Source: Colwellia sp.
GTDB lineage: Bacteria > Pseudomonadota > Gammaproteobacteria > Enterobacterales > Alteromonadaceae
DNA length: 64,000 nt
NCBI GenBank assembly: GCA_013215295.1
Contig: JABSOZ010000003.1
Span: forward strand, 124,001 to 188,000
Direction of reading: 5' to 3'
This document shows, in pieces, positions 31,173 to 40,612 of the stretch (position 1 is the stretch's first letter; the number at the start of each line of letters is the position of its first letter). Made by a program: the position numbers and the translations under genes. The notes under the pieces were generated by a model. It was not told the origin of the DNA. It saw only the letters and a program-made list of their open reading frames with translations, and made no database searches.

Positions 31173-31247
31173 TCAGCCGATGACCATCATCCCATTGAGG
31201 GTGATAGTAGTAATAATAGTGGTAATTCGGCGGATAAATGTTGTCAT
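31173..31247 (-). CDS. thrL: thr operon leader peptide
   Basis: 24 aa MTTFIRRITTIITTITLNGMMVIG, rich in regulatory Thr/Ile codons, upstream of attenuator; not in ORF track. Confidence 0.93.
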   Translation of the reverse strand: MTTFIRRITTIITTITLNGMMVIG

Positions 31248-31360
31248 GAGTATAAAATGCCTGAGCAGTGTTTTACTGTCAATAGTTTTTTATGAATAAA
31301 AAGTTATACTTTATTCATAAAAGTTGGGATTGGTTGTTTTTTTCTGTATATTAATAGGTT

Positions 31361-32320
31361 TTATTCAGTTTTAATAACTTCAACAAGCTGTTTTGCAACG
31401 CAAACCATATTCCTGCCTGAAGCTTTAGCGTCATATAGCGCAAGGTCTGCATTAGATATTAAATCTTCGTGACGTTTGTCTTCTTTGCTGATAACTGCGA
31501 CACCAACGCTTGCAGTAACTTTTATTTCAGATTCTTGAAAGTTAATTATATTTTTGCTGATAGCTATTCTAATTCTTTCAGCAACATCTAAAGCGCCGAC
31601 TATATCAGTATTTGGCAAAATAATGGCAAACTCTTCACCACCGTAACGTCCGAATAAATCACCTAAGCGCAAAAGTGAACTAATGACTTTTGCCGTTTCA
31701 ATAAGTACCAAGTCGCCACCTAAGTGTCCGTAGGTATCATTAAGCAATTTGAAATGATCTAAATCGAACATAATGAGGGCTAAACCATGCTGATAACGAC
31801 GAGCACGAGAAAATTCTTTTTCTAAACATTCTTCCCAGTGCTTACGGTTAAATATTTGTGTTAAACCATCAATTCGGTTTGCCTGTGCGAGTTCTTCTAA
31901 TGTTTTGTTAAGCATTGTCTGGTAATGACAAACATCTGTAACATCCTCAATCAGAATACATACATTGTCACTACCATCTTTTCGTTCAAGCGGCAGGAAT
32001 GTGCAGTTCTGTGCCATAAAATGACTATTAGTCGATATAGGACGTGTATGCTGTAATTCAAAAAGGTGATGTCTTTGTTCCCATGAGCAGAATGATTGTG
32101 ATTTCAATTGAAATACACTCTCAACTTTTCTTTTTAACCATTTTTGAGGTAATTCAGGAAAAACTTGAAAAATGTTATAACCAACAACATCATCTGTTTT
32201 TCTATTCGCATGAATTTCTAAATATCGATTCCAAAACACAATGTTGTATTGATTATCAATAATCAGAATACCGGTGTTTAGTTTGTTAGTAATATCAGTG
32301 CAAATATCATTTGGAGACAT
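31361..32320 (-). CDS. PAS-GGDEF diguanylate cyclase
   Basis: PAS-like N-terminus; RLGDLFGRYGGEEFAIILPNT with an RxxD I-site five residues before GGEEF. Confidence 0.9.
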   Translation of the reverse strand: MSPNDICTDITNKLNTGILIIDNQYNIVFWNRYLEIHANRKTDDVVGYNIFQVFPELPQKWLKRKVESVFQLKSQSFCSWEQRHHLFELQHTRPISTNSHFMAQNCTFLPLERKDGSDNVCILIEDVTDVCHYQTMLNKTLEELAQANRIDGLTQIFNRKHWEECLEKEFSRARRYQHGLALIMFDLDHFKLLNDTYGHLGGDLVLIETAKVISSLLRLGDLFGRYGGEEFAIILPNTDIVGALDVAERIRIAISKNIINFQESEIKVTASVGVAVISKEDKRHEDLISNADLALYDAKASGRNMVCVAKQLVEVIKTE

Positions 32321-32928
32321 TAAAATTCTTCTAAAATTCTGTTTATAACAGCTTTGATGTTATTAATTGCAGATTCAGGTATAAACAAAATCATATCGCA
32401 ATTAAATGAATAATCAGTAACTTGATAAGTTATTTTAACTTTTAATGCTAAGTCCCAATTAAATGATTGTTGAGCAAGATGGTCAGATACAGCACTTTGT
32501 GAACCGGCCAGCAAACGCGGAGCACTGTAAGACATTTGGTTATCTATTTGTTTAGCAAAAACATTTAAAAAAGTTGTGGTTAAGATCGAACTTAAATCAA
32601 TAATTTGCTCTTCAACTGATAACTCGTCCGGTTCATAACCTAGTAAATCAGCTAGGCGATCAGAATCCTTCGGCTTGTACACTAATAGTGCTTCACCACG
32701 AATTCCTTCATAGCCAAAGAAGCCTTGACTGACAACCGAGGCAGAATTTTCATTACTGCCTAAGGTTTCAATCAGACTAAGCGTGCTTACTTGTTCAATA
32801 CTGGGTACTTTCAAATAAACGAAGGTGTCTAAGTACCTTGCAAGTTGGTCACTTGCTTGACCCATAGCAACATTGATTATTTCTTGTAAACAATCTTGTT
32901 GATCTTCATTTAAATTGAGTTCGCTCAT
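32320..32928 (-). CDS. CheC/CheX-like phosphatase domain protein
   Basis: DCLQEIINVAMGQASDQLA (DxxxExxN) motif; second motif degenerate (DLSSILTTTFLN). Confidence 0.75.
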   Translation of the reverse strand: MSELNLNEDQQDCLQEIINVAMGQASDQLARYLDTFVYLKVPSIEQVSTLSLIETLGSNENSASVVSQGFFGYEGIRGEALLVYKPKDSDRLADLLGYEPDELSVEEQIIDLSSILTTTFLNVFAKQIDNQMSYSAPRLLAGSQSAVSDHLAQQSFNWDLALKVKITYQVTDYSFNCDMILFIPESAINNIKAVINRILEEF

Positions 32929-33290
32929 AAAAAACCGTGATTTTTCAAATTAGTATTTAGGACTTCTATTTGAACGGGTTTACGTAAAAAAGCTTTCGCG
33001 CCCAGCTCAAGTACTTTATTTTGCATTTCGGGTTGAATGTCAGCAGATATGACGAAAATTGCCGGTGTGATGTTTTCTTCTTTTAATGCTTGCAAAACAC
33101 CTAGTCCGTCCAGAACGGGCATAGTAAGATCAAGAAATAATATGTCAAATTGTTGACTTCGCAAAAGTTCAACGGCTTCTTGGCCATTTTTTGCTAATTG
33201 TGCGTTGGCAGAGAGTTGCTCAGGTAAGCTGCGTAAAACTTGTTTACGGGCCATATTAGAGTCATCACAAACAAGAACTGAGAAGCCCAT
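32925..33290 (-). CDS. single-domain response regulator
   Basis: FSVLVCDDSNMARKQVLRSL...DILFLDLTMPVLDGLGVLQAL...FLRKP; ATGA overlap with next gene. Confidence 0.9.
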   Translation of the reverse strand: MGFSVLVCDDSNMARKQVLRSLPEQLSANAQLAKNGQEAVELLRSQQFDILFLDLTMPVLDGLGVLQALKEENITPAIFVISADIQPEMQNKVLELGAKAFLRKPVQIEVLNTNLKNHGFL

Positions 33291-33477
33291 GTGATAGGTT
33301 TTCCTTTATTATTTTTATTTTATAATGCTAATCTACCTTAAATTTTGTGCACTGTTAATGAATAAAACATAAAAAGCCGTTTTTTTATGCTTTTATTGAC
33401 AAAGATCATCAATAAAAGCTTAATTTAACAACAAATATGAAATTTTAGCGTATTTATTATTTTATTTTACGTATTAA

Positions 33478-33573
33478 TTACACGCCAAATATGGCTGAAA
33501 ATAGCATAATAGATAATATTGCTGAAAGGGTATATATCGCAGTTGCTTTCCAACTGTAGGTTTTTAATTTCAT
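33478..33573 (-). CDS. 31-aa small membrane protein (smORF)
   Basis: MKLKTYSWKATAIYTLSAILSIMLFSAIFGV*; upstream GAGGACGCAAACCATG gives a plausible RBS; one predicted TM. Confidence 0.6.
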   Translation of the reverse strand: MKLKTYSWKATAIYTLSAILSIMLFSAIFGV

Positions 33574-33854
33574 GGTTTGCGTCCTCATCTATTTGTAATA
33601 ACGACAAATAATCAATTGTCATTATTTTATTCGTTTAAATTAGTGCAGAAAACTTAAGCGATATTCATGCCACATATTCATCGTAAACGGAGGATTTACT
33701 TAGAGATTATTATTTGGCTGAATAATACTTAAATCTTTTGGATATTTTAGGGGCAATAGCAGAAGGGATCTGTAATAAGTTTTTATAAACCTGATCTATT
33801 TTGTAATCATTATTTGAACGTATTTTGTGAAGGAGATTTAATTATCGACGCTAT

Positions 33855-34592
33855 TTAAATATTTGGCCAATACAACTGATGCTGATGAGATTTCAACCAA
33901 GCTTTTGCTAGCAAATAGTTAGGAAAATTTAACTCGACTAATTGCCAAAACTCTCTGGAATGATTCATATGTTGAAGGTGACAAAGTTCGTGAACAATAA
34001 CGTAATCAATTACCCAATTAGGTGTCATCGCGAGTAATGAACTAAAACTAAGCTCAGCTCTACTATTACAACTTCCCCAACGAGATTTATACAGCCTTAC
34101 TTTAAAGGATTTAGGTAAAACGCCAATCTTTTCTGCTTGAAGACTGAGATTTTCATCGACATAATTACTGGTTTGTTGCTTTAGCCAATCTTCCAGTTGT
34201 TTCTTTACCTGTTTTTCTTTCAATTCAGCGTTATCAATTGCTTTTATTTTCGTTCTATTTGAAATAGTGACAATGATAAAATCTTGATCGAGGATAACTT
34301 CGGGAAATAAGCCGTAAGTAATGTGGAGTGTTTTAAGTTCACCCTTGATTAATAGTTTACTATTTTCTTGATAATGATTATTTGAATAGCGAGGGAGATT
34401 ATTTTGCTCAGCAACTTTATTTTGTAGCCAAGTGCTTTTAGCGTTAACAATGTTGGCTACTTCTTTGTCAGAAACAAATTTTGGTGCACGAATAATAATT
34501 TTTCCGTGCTTAACCTGTAAGCCAATCGTTTTTCTTTTAGCACTGCGAATAAGTTGATACGACAACATACTCGCAGGTTTTAGTGCTTGCAC
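33855..34592 (-). CDS. YgjP/WLM-like M48-family metal-dependent hydrolase
   Basis: VIVHELCHLQHMNHSREFWQLVE zinc motif and KSRWGSCNSRAELSFSSLL. Confidence 0.88.
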   Translation of the reverse strand: MQALKPASMLSYQLIRSAKRKTIGLQVKHGKIIIRAPKFVSDKEVANIVNAKSTWLQNKVAEQNNLPRYSNNHYQENSKLLIKGELKTLHITYGLFPEVILDQDFIIVTISNRTKIKAIDNAELKEKQVKKQLEDWLKQQTSNYVDENLSLQAEKIGVLPKSFKVRLYKSRWGSCNSRAELSFSSLLAMTPNWVIDYVIVHELCHLQHMNHSREFWQLVELNFPNYLLAKAWLKSHQHQLYWPNI

Positions 34593-34601
34593 AACAAGGA
34601 A

Positions 34602-35015
34602 CTAAGCAGCGTCTTTATTCGCTTTGGCTTTTCGTGGTGCTTTAGCAGCGGGTTTACTTACTTTTTTTACAGCTACAGTTGCTGGTTCAATACTTTCTTG
34701 TTCTGACGAATCAGTGGCCGATAAAGGTGCAGAAGCCTGTTCTTCACTTTTAGCGACGACCTTTTTTGCCGTTGGTACAGGTTTGGGCTTTTTAGCTTGA
34801 AGTGCAATAAGTACATCTTCACGATTTTTAGCCAAATAAATACAGAGTTCTTCACGAATTTTCTCATTAAGATCTAATGTGGTACCTTCAAACATTTCGG
34901 CTAAGCTATCAGCCATATCAAGCATTTTGTCATACTCGTCTGCTGCTTTTTTATCCATGAATGTTTCAACCTCCACACCTTGTCTAATGACGACAAATCG
35001 ACTTTCAACTGCCAT
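34602..35015 (-). CDS. yebG: YebG family DNA damage-inducible protein
   Basis: MAVESRFVVIRQGVEVETFMDKKAADEYDKMLDMADSLAEMFEG with LexA box upstream. Confidence 0.85.
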   Translation of the reverse strand: MAVESRFVVIRQGVEVETFMDKKAADEYDKMLDMADSLAEMFEGTTLDLNEKIREELCIYLAKNREDVLIALQAKKPKPVPTAKKVVAKSEEQASAPLSATDSSEQESIEPATVAVKKVSKPAAKAPRKAKANKDAA

Positions 35016-35094
35016 TATTTTTCCTTACCTGATCAATATTACGCTTGATAGTTTTATCATATACGATAAAACGGCCTATACAACTTAAATTTAG

Positions 35095-35110
35095 CTGTAT
35101 ATGAATACAG
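35095..35110. promoter_or_regulatory. LexA (SOS) box
   Basis: CTGTATATGAATACAG, exact CTGT-N8-ACAG, 80 bp upstream of yebG start. Confidence 0.88.
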
Positions 35111-35188
35111 TACTATACGAGCTTTTTAATTAAATACAATCATTTTATAAAGCCTGGTTATTTGATAGTACTGTTTTTTCACGTTTTA

Positions 35189-36604
35189 CTACAACAATCT
35201 CACTCTAAATTTACGGCCTTTCAATTTTCCGTCACTGAGTTTCTTATAAGCGAGTTTGGCAAATTTTCTGCTGACAGCAACATACGCCCAGTTATCAGAC
35301 AACTGAATCTTGCCCACTTCACTACCAGAAATAGTTTTATCGCCAGTCAATGCACCCAGTATATCGCCGGCACGTACTTTTTGCTTTTTACCGCCGTCAA
35401 TTTGTATCGTCGACATTTTCGGAGAATACACCGAGGCATTTAAAACACTAGCATCTGGGAGTAATTCACCTTCGATAGTACGGTCAAGGTAATCTTCTAA
35501 TAAACCAATTTTGTAGCTTTCTTTTTCACTGAAAAATGAACAGGCAATACCCGTGCTACCTGCTCGGCCTGTGCGGCCAATACGATGAACATGAATTTCG
35601 CTGTCACGAGCAATATGATAATTAAACACAGCGTCTAAAGCATCAATATCTAAACCGCGTGCGGCGACATCGGTAGCGACTAAAATTGAAATACTTTTAT
35701 TAGAAAAACGGACTAAAACTTCAGTACGATCTCTTTGCTCTAAATCACCATGTAAATCTTGGACATTAAAACCATAATTGCGTAGTTCATTTACCACAAT
35801 TTGTACGTCTTTTTTGGTGTTACAAAAAACGATGCTAGATTCTGGTTGATGTTTTAACAATAATAATCGTATGCCGTCGATACGTTCACTGTCATTTTCT
35901 ACTTTATAGAAGTGCTGTGAAATAGTACTTTCTTCATGATTGCCTTCAACGGTAACTTTCGTTGGAGAACGCATTATTTTTTTAGATATATCAGAAATTT
36001 CTGCTGGAAAAGTCGCACTGAAGAGTAATGTTTGTCGATCTTGTGGGATCTGAGAAATAATATAATCAACGGAAGCTTGAAAGCCCATTTCTAGCATACG
36101 GTCGGCTTCATCGAGTACTAACATATTTACATCATTTAACTTTAGAGTTCCTCTGCCAAGATGATCTTCAATTCTTCCTGGTGTGCCAACAATAATGTGC
36201 GCGCCATGCTCTAATGAACCAACCTGAGGGCCAAATGGCATACCACCACATAACGTTAAGATCTTGATATTATGAATAGCGCGTGCCAGTTTACGCAGCT
36301 CTTTTGCTACTTGATCAGCCAATTCACGTGTTGGACAAAGGATCAACGATTGAATACGGAAACGTTTTACTTCTAATTTCTCTAATACACCTAAGCCAAA
36401 CGCAGCTGTTTTTCCTGATCCTGTTTTCCCTTGGGCGATAACATCACCACCAGAAATAATGATAGGTAGGCTTTGTGCTTGTATATCGGTCATCTGTTGA
36501 TAACCCATAGAGTCTAGATTTTGAATTAACTCAGGTTTGAGTTGTAAAGTGGAGAAACTAAGTTCGCTCAACGGAAATTCCTTGGCATAATAATAATGCG
36601 CCAT
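35189..36604 (-). CDS. dbpA: ATP-dependent RNA helicase DbpA
   Basis: DEAD-box GKTGSGKTAAFGLG, VLDEADRMLEMGF, HRIGRTGRAG, and C-terminal DbpA RNA-binding domain. Confidence 0.93.
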   Translation of the reverse strand: MAHYYYAKEFPLSELSFSTLQLKPELIQNLDSMGYQQMTDIQAQSLPIIISGGDVIAQGKTGSGKTAAFGLGVLEKLEVKRFRIQSLILCPTRELADQVAKELRKLARAIHNIKILTLCGGMPFGPQVGSLEHGAHIIVGTPGRIEDHLGRGTLKLNDVNMLVLDEADRMLEMGFQASVDYIISQIPQDRQTLLFSATFPAEISDISKKIMRSPTKVTVEGNHEESTISQHFYKVENDSERIDGIRLLLLKHQPESSIVFCNTKKDVQIVVNELRNYGFNVQDLHGDLEQRDRTEVLVRFSNKSISILVATDVAARGLDIDALDAVFNYHIARDSEIHVHRIGRTGRAGSTGIACSFFSEKESYKIGLLEDYLDRTIEGELLPDASVLNASVYSPKMSTIQIDGGKKQKVRAGDILGALTGDKTISGSEVGKIQLSDNWAYVAVSRKFAKLAYKKLSDGKLKGRKFRVRLL

Positions 36605-36625
36605 TTTACCTTGTTTATCGCATTA

Positions 36626-37321
36626 TTACTCGATAAAAAAACGGTTCAAGTTCAGAGCACACTTTTTCGGTTGCTCAAGTGGCAACATATGGCCGGTGTT
36701 GGCAAGCACAGATAAAGAAATAAAGGGTGAATGTGCCAAAATAGCTTCAATACGACTGAGCTTAACTAGTGAGTCGTTATCTCCAATTAAAAACATTATT
36801 GGTAGGGTAAGTGAAGGGAGTTTCACTAACAAATTCTCTCGTTGAGTTGTCACTGTTAATTGGTGAATGAGGGTTGCTTTGCCAAGGCTAGTATCCATTG
36901 CTCGAATACAGTGAATGATGTCTTGGTTGTTGATGTTATCTGGGTGAAGCAGTGCGGTTATACGTTTCGTAGGGATCCCTGAATATCCGTGAGTTTTTAA
37001 ATAAGCGATGGTTCGGCTACGCTCTTTTAATTCATGTTCCGGCAAGGAGTAAGACATATTAGAAATAAGCAGTAATTTATTAATTTGTTCAGGAAATTTC
37101 AAGGCATAAGCGGTAGCGATATACCCGCCTAAAGAAAATCCGGCTAAATTTAATTTTCCTTCTGGCAGCTGTTTCTTAAGTAAAACGACTATCTCTTCAA
37201 TACTATTACCCATAGGAATGGCAATATGTATAAGCTCAACATTTTCAGGTAAGTGCTTAATACACGCTTGCCATAAACGTTGGTCGCACATGGTGCCAGG
37301 TAAGCAATATATTTTAGTCAT
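36626..37321 (-). CDS. alpha/beta hydrolase
   Basis: MTKIYCLPGTMCDQRLWQ...LNLAGFSLGGYIATAYAL; track start 37363 overlaps moeA. Confidence 0.85.
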   Translation of the reverse strand: MTKIYCLPGTMCDQRLWQACIKHLPENVELIHIAIPMGNSIEEIVVLLKKQLPEGKLNLAGFSLGGYIATAYALKFPEQINKLLLISNMSYSLPEHELKERSRTIAYLKTHGYSGIPTKRITALLHPDNINNQDIIHCIRAMDTSLGKATLIHQLTVTTQRENLLVKLPSLTLPIMFLIGDNDSLVKLSRIEAILAHSPFISLSVLANTGHMLPLEQPKKCALNLNRFFIE

Positions 37322-37331
37322 CATTGATTTA

Positions 37332-38567
37332 TTACTGAATAACGTCATCAAATAACTGCACATTCACTATTTCATTTGCCGACACTTTTCCTTGGCTCGC
37401 CGGTAAAATAATATAACAATTGGCAGTAGACATACTGGTTAATACACCAGAACCTTGGCTACCTGTGCTCGTAACGATCATCTCTCCTTGCTCATTGGTT
37501 GATAATATCGCGCGCTGAAAATCCATGCGTCCGGGGCGTTTATTTAACGGGGTTGCCGTTTTTACTTTCAATAACGGCTTATTTCTTGGTTGAGCATGCT
37601 GTAATTTTAACAGGGCAGGTACCGCTAATTGATGCGCCGTTACTAATGCTGAAACGGGGTTGCCTGGTAAGCCAAAAAAGTAACTGTTGGGTAATTTTCC
37701 AAAGGCAAAAGGTTTACCGGGTTTCATGGCAATTTTCCAAAAGCCAATTTCACCTAATTGTTCAAGTACCAGCTTTGTATAGTCAGCGTCGCCTACAGAA
37801 ACACCGCCAGAAGAAATCACTACATCAGCTTGCTGGTCTGCCTGTTCGAAGGCATCGCGTATTGCTTGTTCGTCATCGGCTATAATACCGAAGTTAATAA
37901 CAGTGACATTAAGTTTGGTCAACATGGCGATTAATGCATAACTGTTACTCTCAAAAATATCACCTTCATTGAGTTTTTCTCCAGGAGACTTTAATTCGTC
38001 GCCGGTAGCTAATACCGCAACGGTAATTTTACGAAAAACTTCAATGGTCGGTACACCTAACGATGCTAATACGCCAATGTCGATAGCTGATAGTTTTCTA
38101 CCAATAGCAAATACTTGCTGGTTTATTGCAATATCTTCACCAGAAAAACGAATGTTATCGTTAAATTCACGGTCTTCTAAAAAAGTAATGTTTTGTTCGT
38201 TTGTTTGGCAGTTTTCCTGCATTTCTACGGTATCGCAACAATTGGGTAATTTTGCACCGGTCATAATACGGATACATTCACCCAAGTTACATTTACCTTG
38301 AAAAGGTTCGCCAGCCATTGAACGACCAACCATGGTTAAGGTATTCGTTTTTTGTAAACTGGCTAAGCTAAACGCATAACCGTCCATTGCTGAATTGTTG
38401 TGTGGTGGAACATTTAATGGGCTTGATATGTTACTTGCTAACACGCGATTTAACGCTTTTGATAAAGGGATAAATTCAGTTTCGCAGATCGGCTTTATCG
38501 CCGATAACATTTTTTCCATTGCTTGTTCAAAAGGTAATAGTCCGGGGGCAGAACAACAATCAACCAT
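37332..38567 (-). CDS. moeA: molybdopterin molybdotransferase MoeA
   Basis: PPHNNSAMDGYAF, ISSGGVSVGDADYTK, FGLPGNPVSALVT. Confidence 0.96.
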   Translation of the reverse strand: MVDCCSAPGLLPFEQAMEKMLSAIKPICETEFIPLSKALNRVLASNISSPLNVPPHNNSAMDGYAFSLASLQKTNTLTMVGRSMAGEPFQGKCNLGECIRIMTGAKLPNCCDTVEMQENCQTNEQNITFLEDREFNDNIRFSGEDIAINQQVFAIGRKLSAIDIGVLASLGVPTIEVFRKITVAVLATGDELKSPGEKLNEGDIFESNSYALIAMLTKLNVTVINFGIIADDEQAIRDAFEQADQQADVVISSGGVSVGDADYTKLVLEQLGEIGFWKIAMKPGKPFAFGKLPNSYFFGLPGNPVSALVTAHQLAVPALLKLQHAQPRNKPLLKVKTATPLNKRPGRMDFQRAILSTNEQGEMIVTSTGSQGSGVLTSMSTANCYIILPASQGKVSANEIVNVQLFDDVIQ

Positions 38568-38638
38568 AGGTAACTCTTTTGTTTAGTTTGTTTTTAGGCG
38601 GTAAATAAACGCCGCTGACTTTGTTGAACATTATGACT

Positions 38639-38661
38639 CATATTCTCCTTTAAAGAATATG
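38639..38661. promoter_or_regulatory. palindrome in the moeA/moaA intergenic region
   Basis: CATATTCT-CCTTTAA-AGAATATG perfect 8-bp arms. Confidence 0.5.
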
Positions 38662-38678
38662 TTTTAAATATTGAGTTC

Positions 38679-38692
38679 TTGATGTATATCAA
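38679..38692. promoter_or_regulatory. FNR/EtrA-type box
   Basis: TTGATGTATATCAA, perfect TTGAT-N4-ATCAA between moeA and moaA. Confidence 0.75.
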
Positions 38693-38771
38693 AATTACTT
38701 ATTGTATGGCCGTATTTTAATCTTGAAAATAGTTTACTATACTAAAACAATTAAAATAAATTATTCGCCGA

Positions 38772-38884
38772 GCTTTTTTAGCTAAATCTTTTTTGGAATG
38801 CTATTCAAGCCGTGGTTACAGCAATATCGCTTTAACCGCCAGGGTTAACAAGGAAACGCGTTAGCCTCCCTACATTTGGAAAGG
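38772..38884 (+). ncRNA. molybdenum cofactor (Moco) riboswitch-like leader
   Basis: GCCGTGGTTACAGCAATATCGCTTTAACCGCCAGGGTTAACAAGGAAACGCGTTAGCCTCCCTACATTTGGAAAGGTG parallels the E. coli moaA leader (CCAGGG..AAGGAA..GCCTCCC..TGGAAAGGTG) and precedes moaA. Confidence 0.85.
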
Positions 38885-38888
38885 TGAG

Positions 38889-39860
38889 ATGTTAACAGAC
38901 AACTTCGGTCGCAAGTTTTATTACTTGCGCCTCTCAATTACTGACGTGTGCAATTTTCGTTGCACCTATTGCTTGCCTGATGGTTATTCATGCGACAATG
39001 ATCGCGACTTTCTCTCATTTGATGAAATCAAACGTGTGGCTAACGCTTTCGCGCAAATGGGCACGGAAAAAATTCGTATCACCGGCGGCGAACCTTCGTT
39101 GCGTAAAGACCTACCTGAAATTATCGCTGCTTGTAAGCAAACCCCAGGTATTAAAAAAGTCGCGATTACCACCAATGGCTATAAATTACCTGAGCATTTA
39201 CAAAGCTGGTTAGATGCCGGCATTGACGCGATCAATATTAGTATTGATAGCCTTGACCCACGCATGTTTCATTCAATTACCGGGCATAATAAGTTACCGC
39301 ATATTTTAAAAGGCATTGATATGGCGTTGGCGGATGGTCGTCCAACGATCAAAATTAATACCGTATTAATGCGTGAATACAATGGTCACGATATTAAAAC
39401 TTTTCTTGATTGGCTTAAAGTGACTCCGGTGACCTTACGCTTTATTGAGCTTATGCAAACGGGTGATAACCAAGAGTTTTTTGATGCACAACATGTACAG
39501 GGTGCACGTATTAAACAAAATTTAATACTCGATGGTTGGTTACCTGTGATAAATGATAAAGCTGCGGGGCCGGCACAAGAATTTTATCATCCCGATTACT
39601 TAGGTAAAATTGGTTTGATCATGCCTTACAGTAAAGACTTTTGTAACACCTGTAATCGTTTACGAGTGAGCTCATTAGGAAAATTGCATTTATGCTTATT
39701 TACCGAGGCAGGTTTACCGCTGAAAGAGTATTTACAGCAAGACGATATCGAACCGTTGAAAGCACAAATTCGCGCCATGATGACAGATAAAAAAGCCACG
39801 CACTTCTTACAAGATAAACTGACAGGTGCTACGAAAAACCTGGCTATGTTGGGCGGATAA
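38889..39860 (+). CDS. moaA: GTP 3',8-cyclase MoaA
   Basis: YYLRLSITDVCNFRCTYCLPDGY...RITGGEPSLRKDL. Confidence 0.97.
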   Translation: MLTDNFGRKFYYLRLSITDVCNFRCTYCLPDGYSCDNDRDFLSFDEIKRVANAFAQMGTEKIRITGGEPSLRKDLPEIIAACKQTPGIKKVAITTNGYKLPEHLQSWLDAGIDAINISIDSLDPRMFHSITGHNKLPHILKGIDMALADGRPTIKINTVLMREYNGHDIKTFLDWLKVTPVTLRFIELMQTGDNQEFFDAQHVQGARIKQNLILDGWLPVINDKAAGPAQEFYHPDYLGKIGLIMPYSKDFCNTCNRLRVSSLGKLHLCLFTEAGLPLKEYLQQDDIEPLKAQIRAMMTDKKATHFLQDKLTGATKNLAMLGG

Positions 39861-39897
39861 TATGATCGGTAATATGTTAGGACATAGAGAAAAGAGT

Positions 39898-40572
39898 ATG
39901 ACCGCTTCTTTTTTCAATCAAGACTGTTTAGGCGTGGTATTAGCGGGCGGAAAATCTTCTCGTATGGGTACTAATAAAGCCATGTTAATGCGTAATAGCT
40001 CTACTCTTAACGGGCAATCACGCGGCAGTGAAAATATGCTTAGCTTCAGTAAAAATTTACTGAAAAATATAGGTATAAATAACATTGTTGTCAGCGGTAA
40101 TAATGAAAGTGGCGATGTTGGTATGGGAAATACCCAACATTATGTTGCCGACCAATTTGCTGAGCTTGGTCCTATGGGCGGTATTTACAGTGTCATTAAA
40201 AAATACCAACCTAAAGCATTACTCATTTTACCGGTAGATCTACCCTTAATGACCCAGCAAACGCTTCAGCAGTTAAAAATGAAAGGTGAATTAAGCCAAA
40301 AAGCCTGCTTCTTTACCGATCATTTTCTCCCGCTTTACTTACCCTATAATGCGTTTGTTGAGCAATTTTTCACGACAAACTTTGCACAATATCAGCAAGG
40401 GCATAAAAGTGCGGTAAACGAAAAAGGTAATAGGAAAAAAAATGGCCCATCGATTCGTTCGATGTTCGCACAAGTGCCGCATCAGGCTTTAGCGCTAAAG
40501 TCGCCACAGTGTTTATTTAATAGCAATACACCAGAACAATGGCAACAAGCAGAACGGCGTTTTAATGTTTAG
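39898..40572 (+). CDS. mobA: molybdenum cofactor guanylyltransferase
   Basis: CLGVVLAGGKSSRMGTNKAML; exact start uncertain (39862 or 39898). Confidence 0.88.
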   Translation: MTASFFNQDCLGVVLAGGKSSRMGTNKAMLMRNSSTLNGQSRGSENMLSFSKNLLKNIGINNIVVSGNNESGDVGMGNTQHYVADQFAELGPMGGIYSVIKKYQPKALLILPVDLPLMTQQTLQQLKMKGELSQKACFFTDHFLPLYLPYNAFVEQFFTTNFAQYQQGHKSAVNEKGNRKKNGPSIRSMFAQVPHQALALKSPQCLFNSNTPEQWQQAERRFNV

Positions 40573-40612
40573 ACGAAATCAATTTAAAAATTAATAAACT
40601 TTAGGAAAAATT

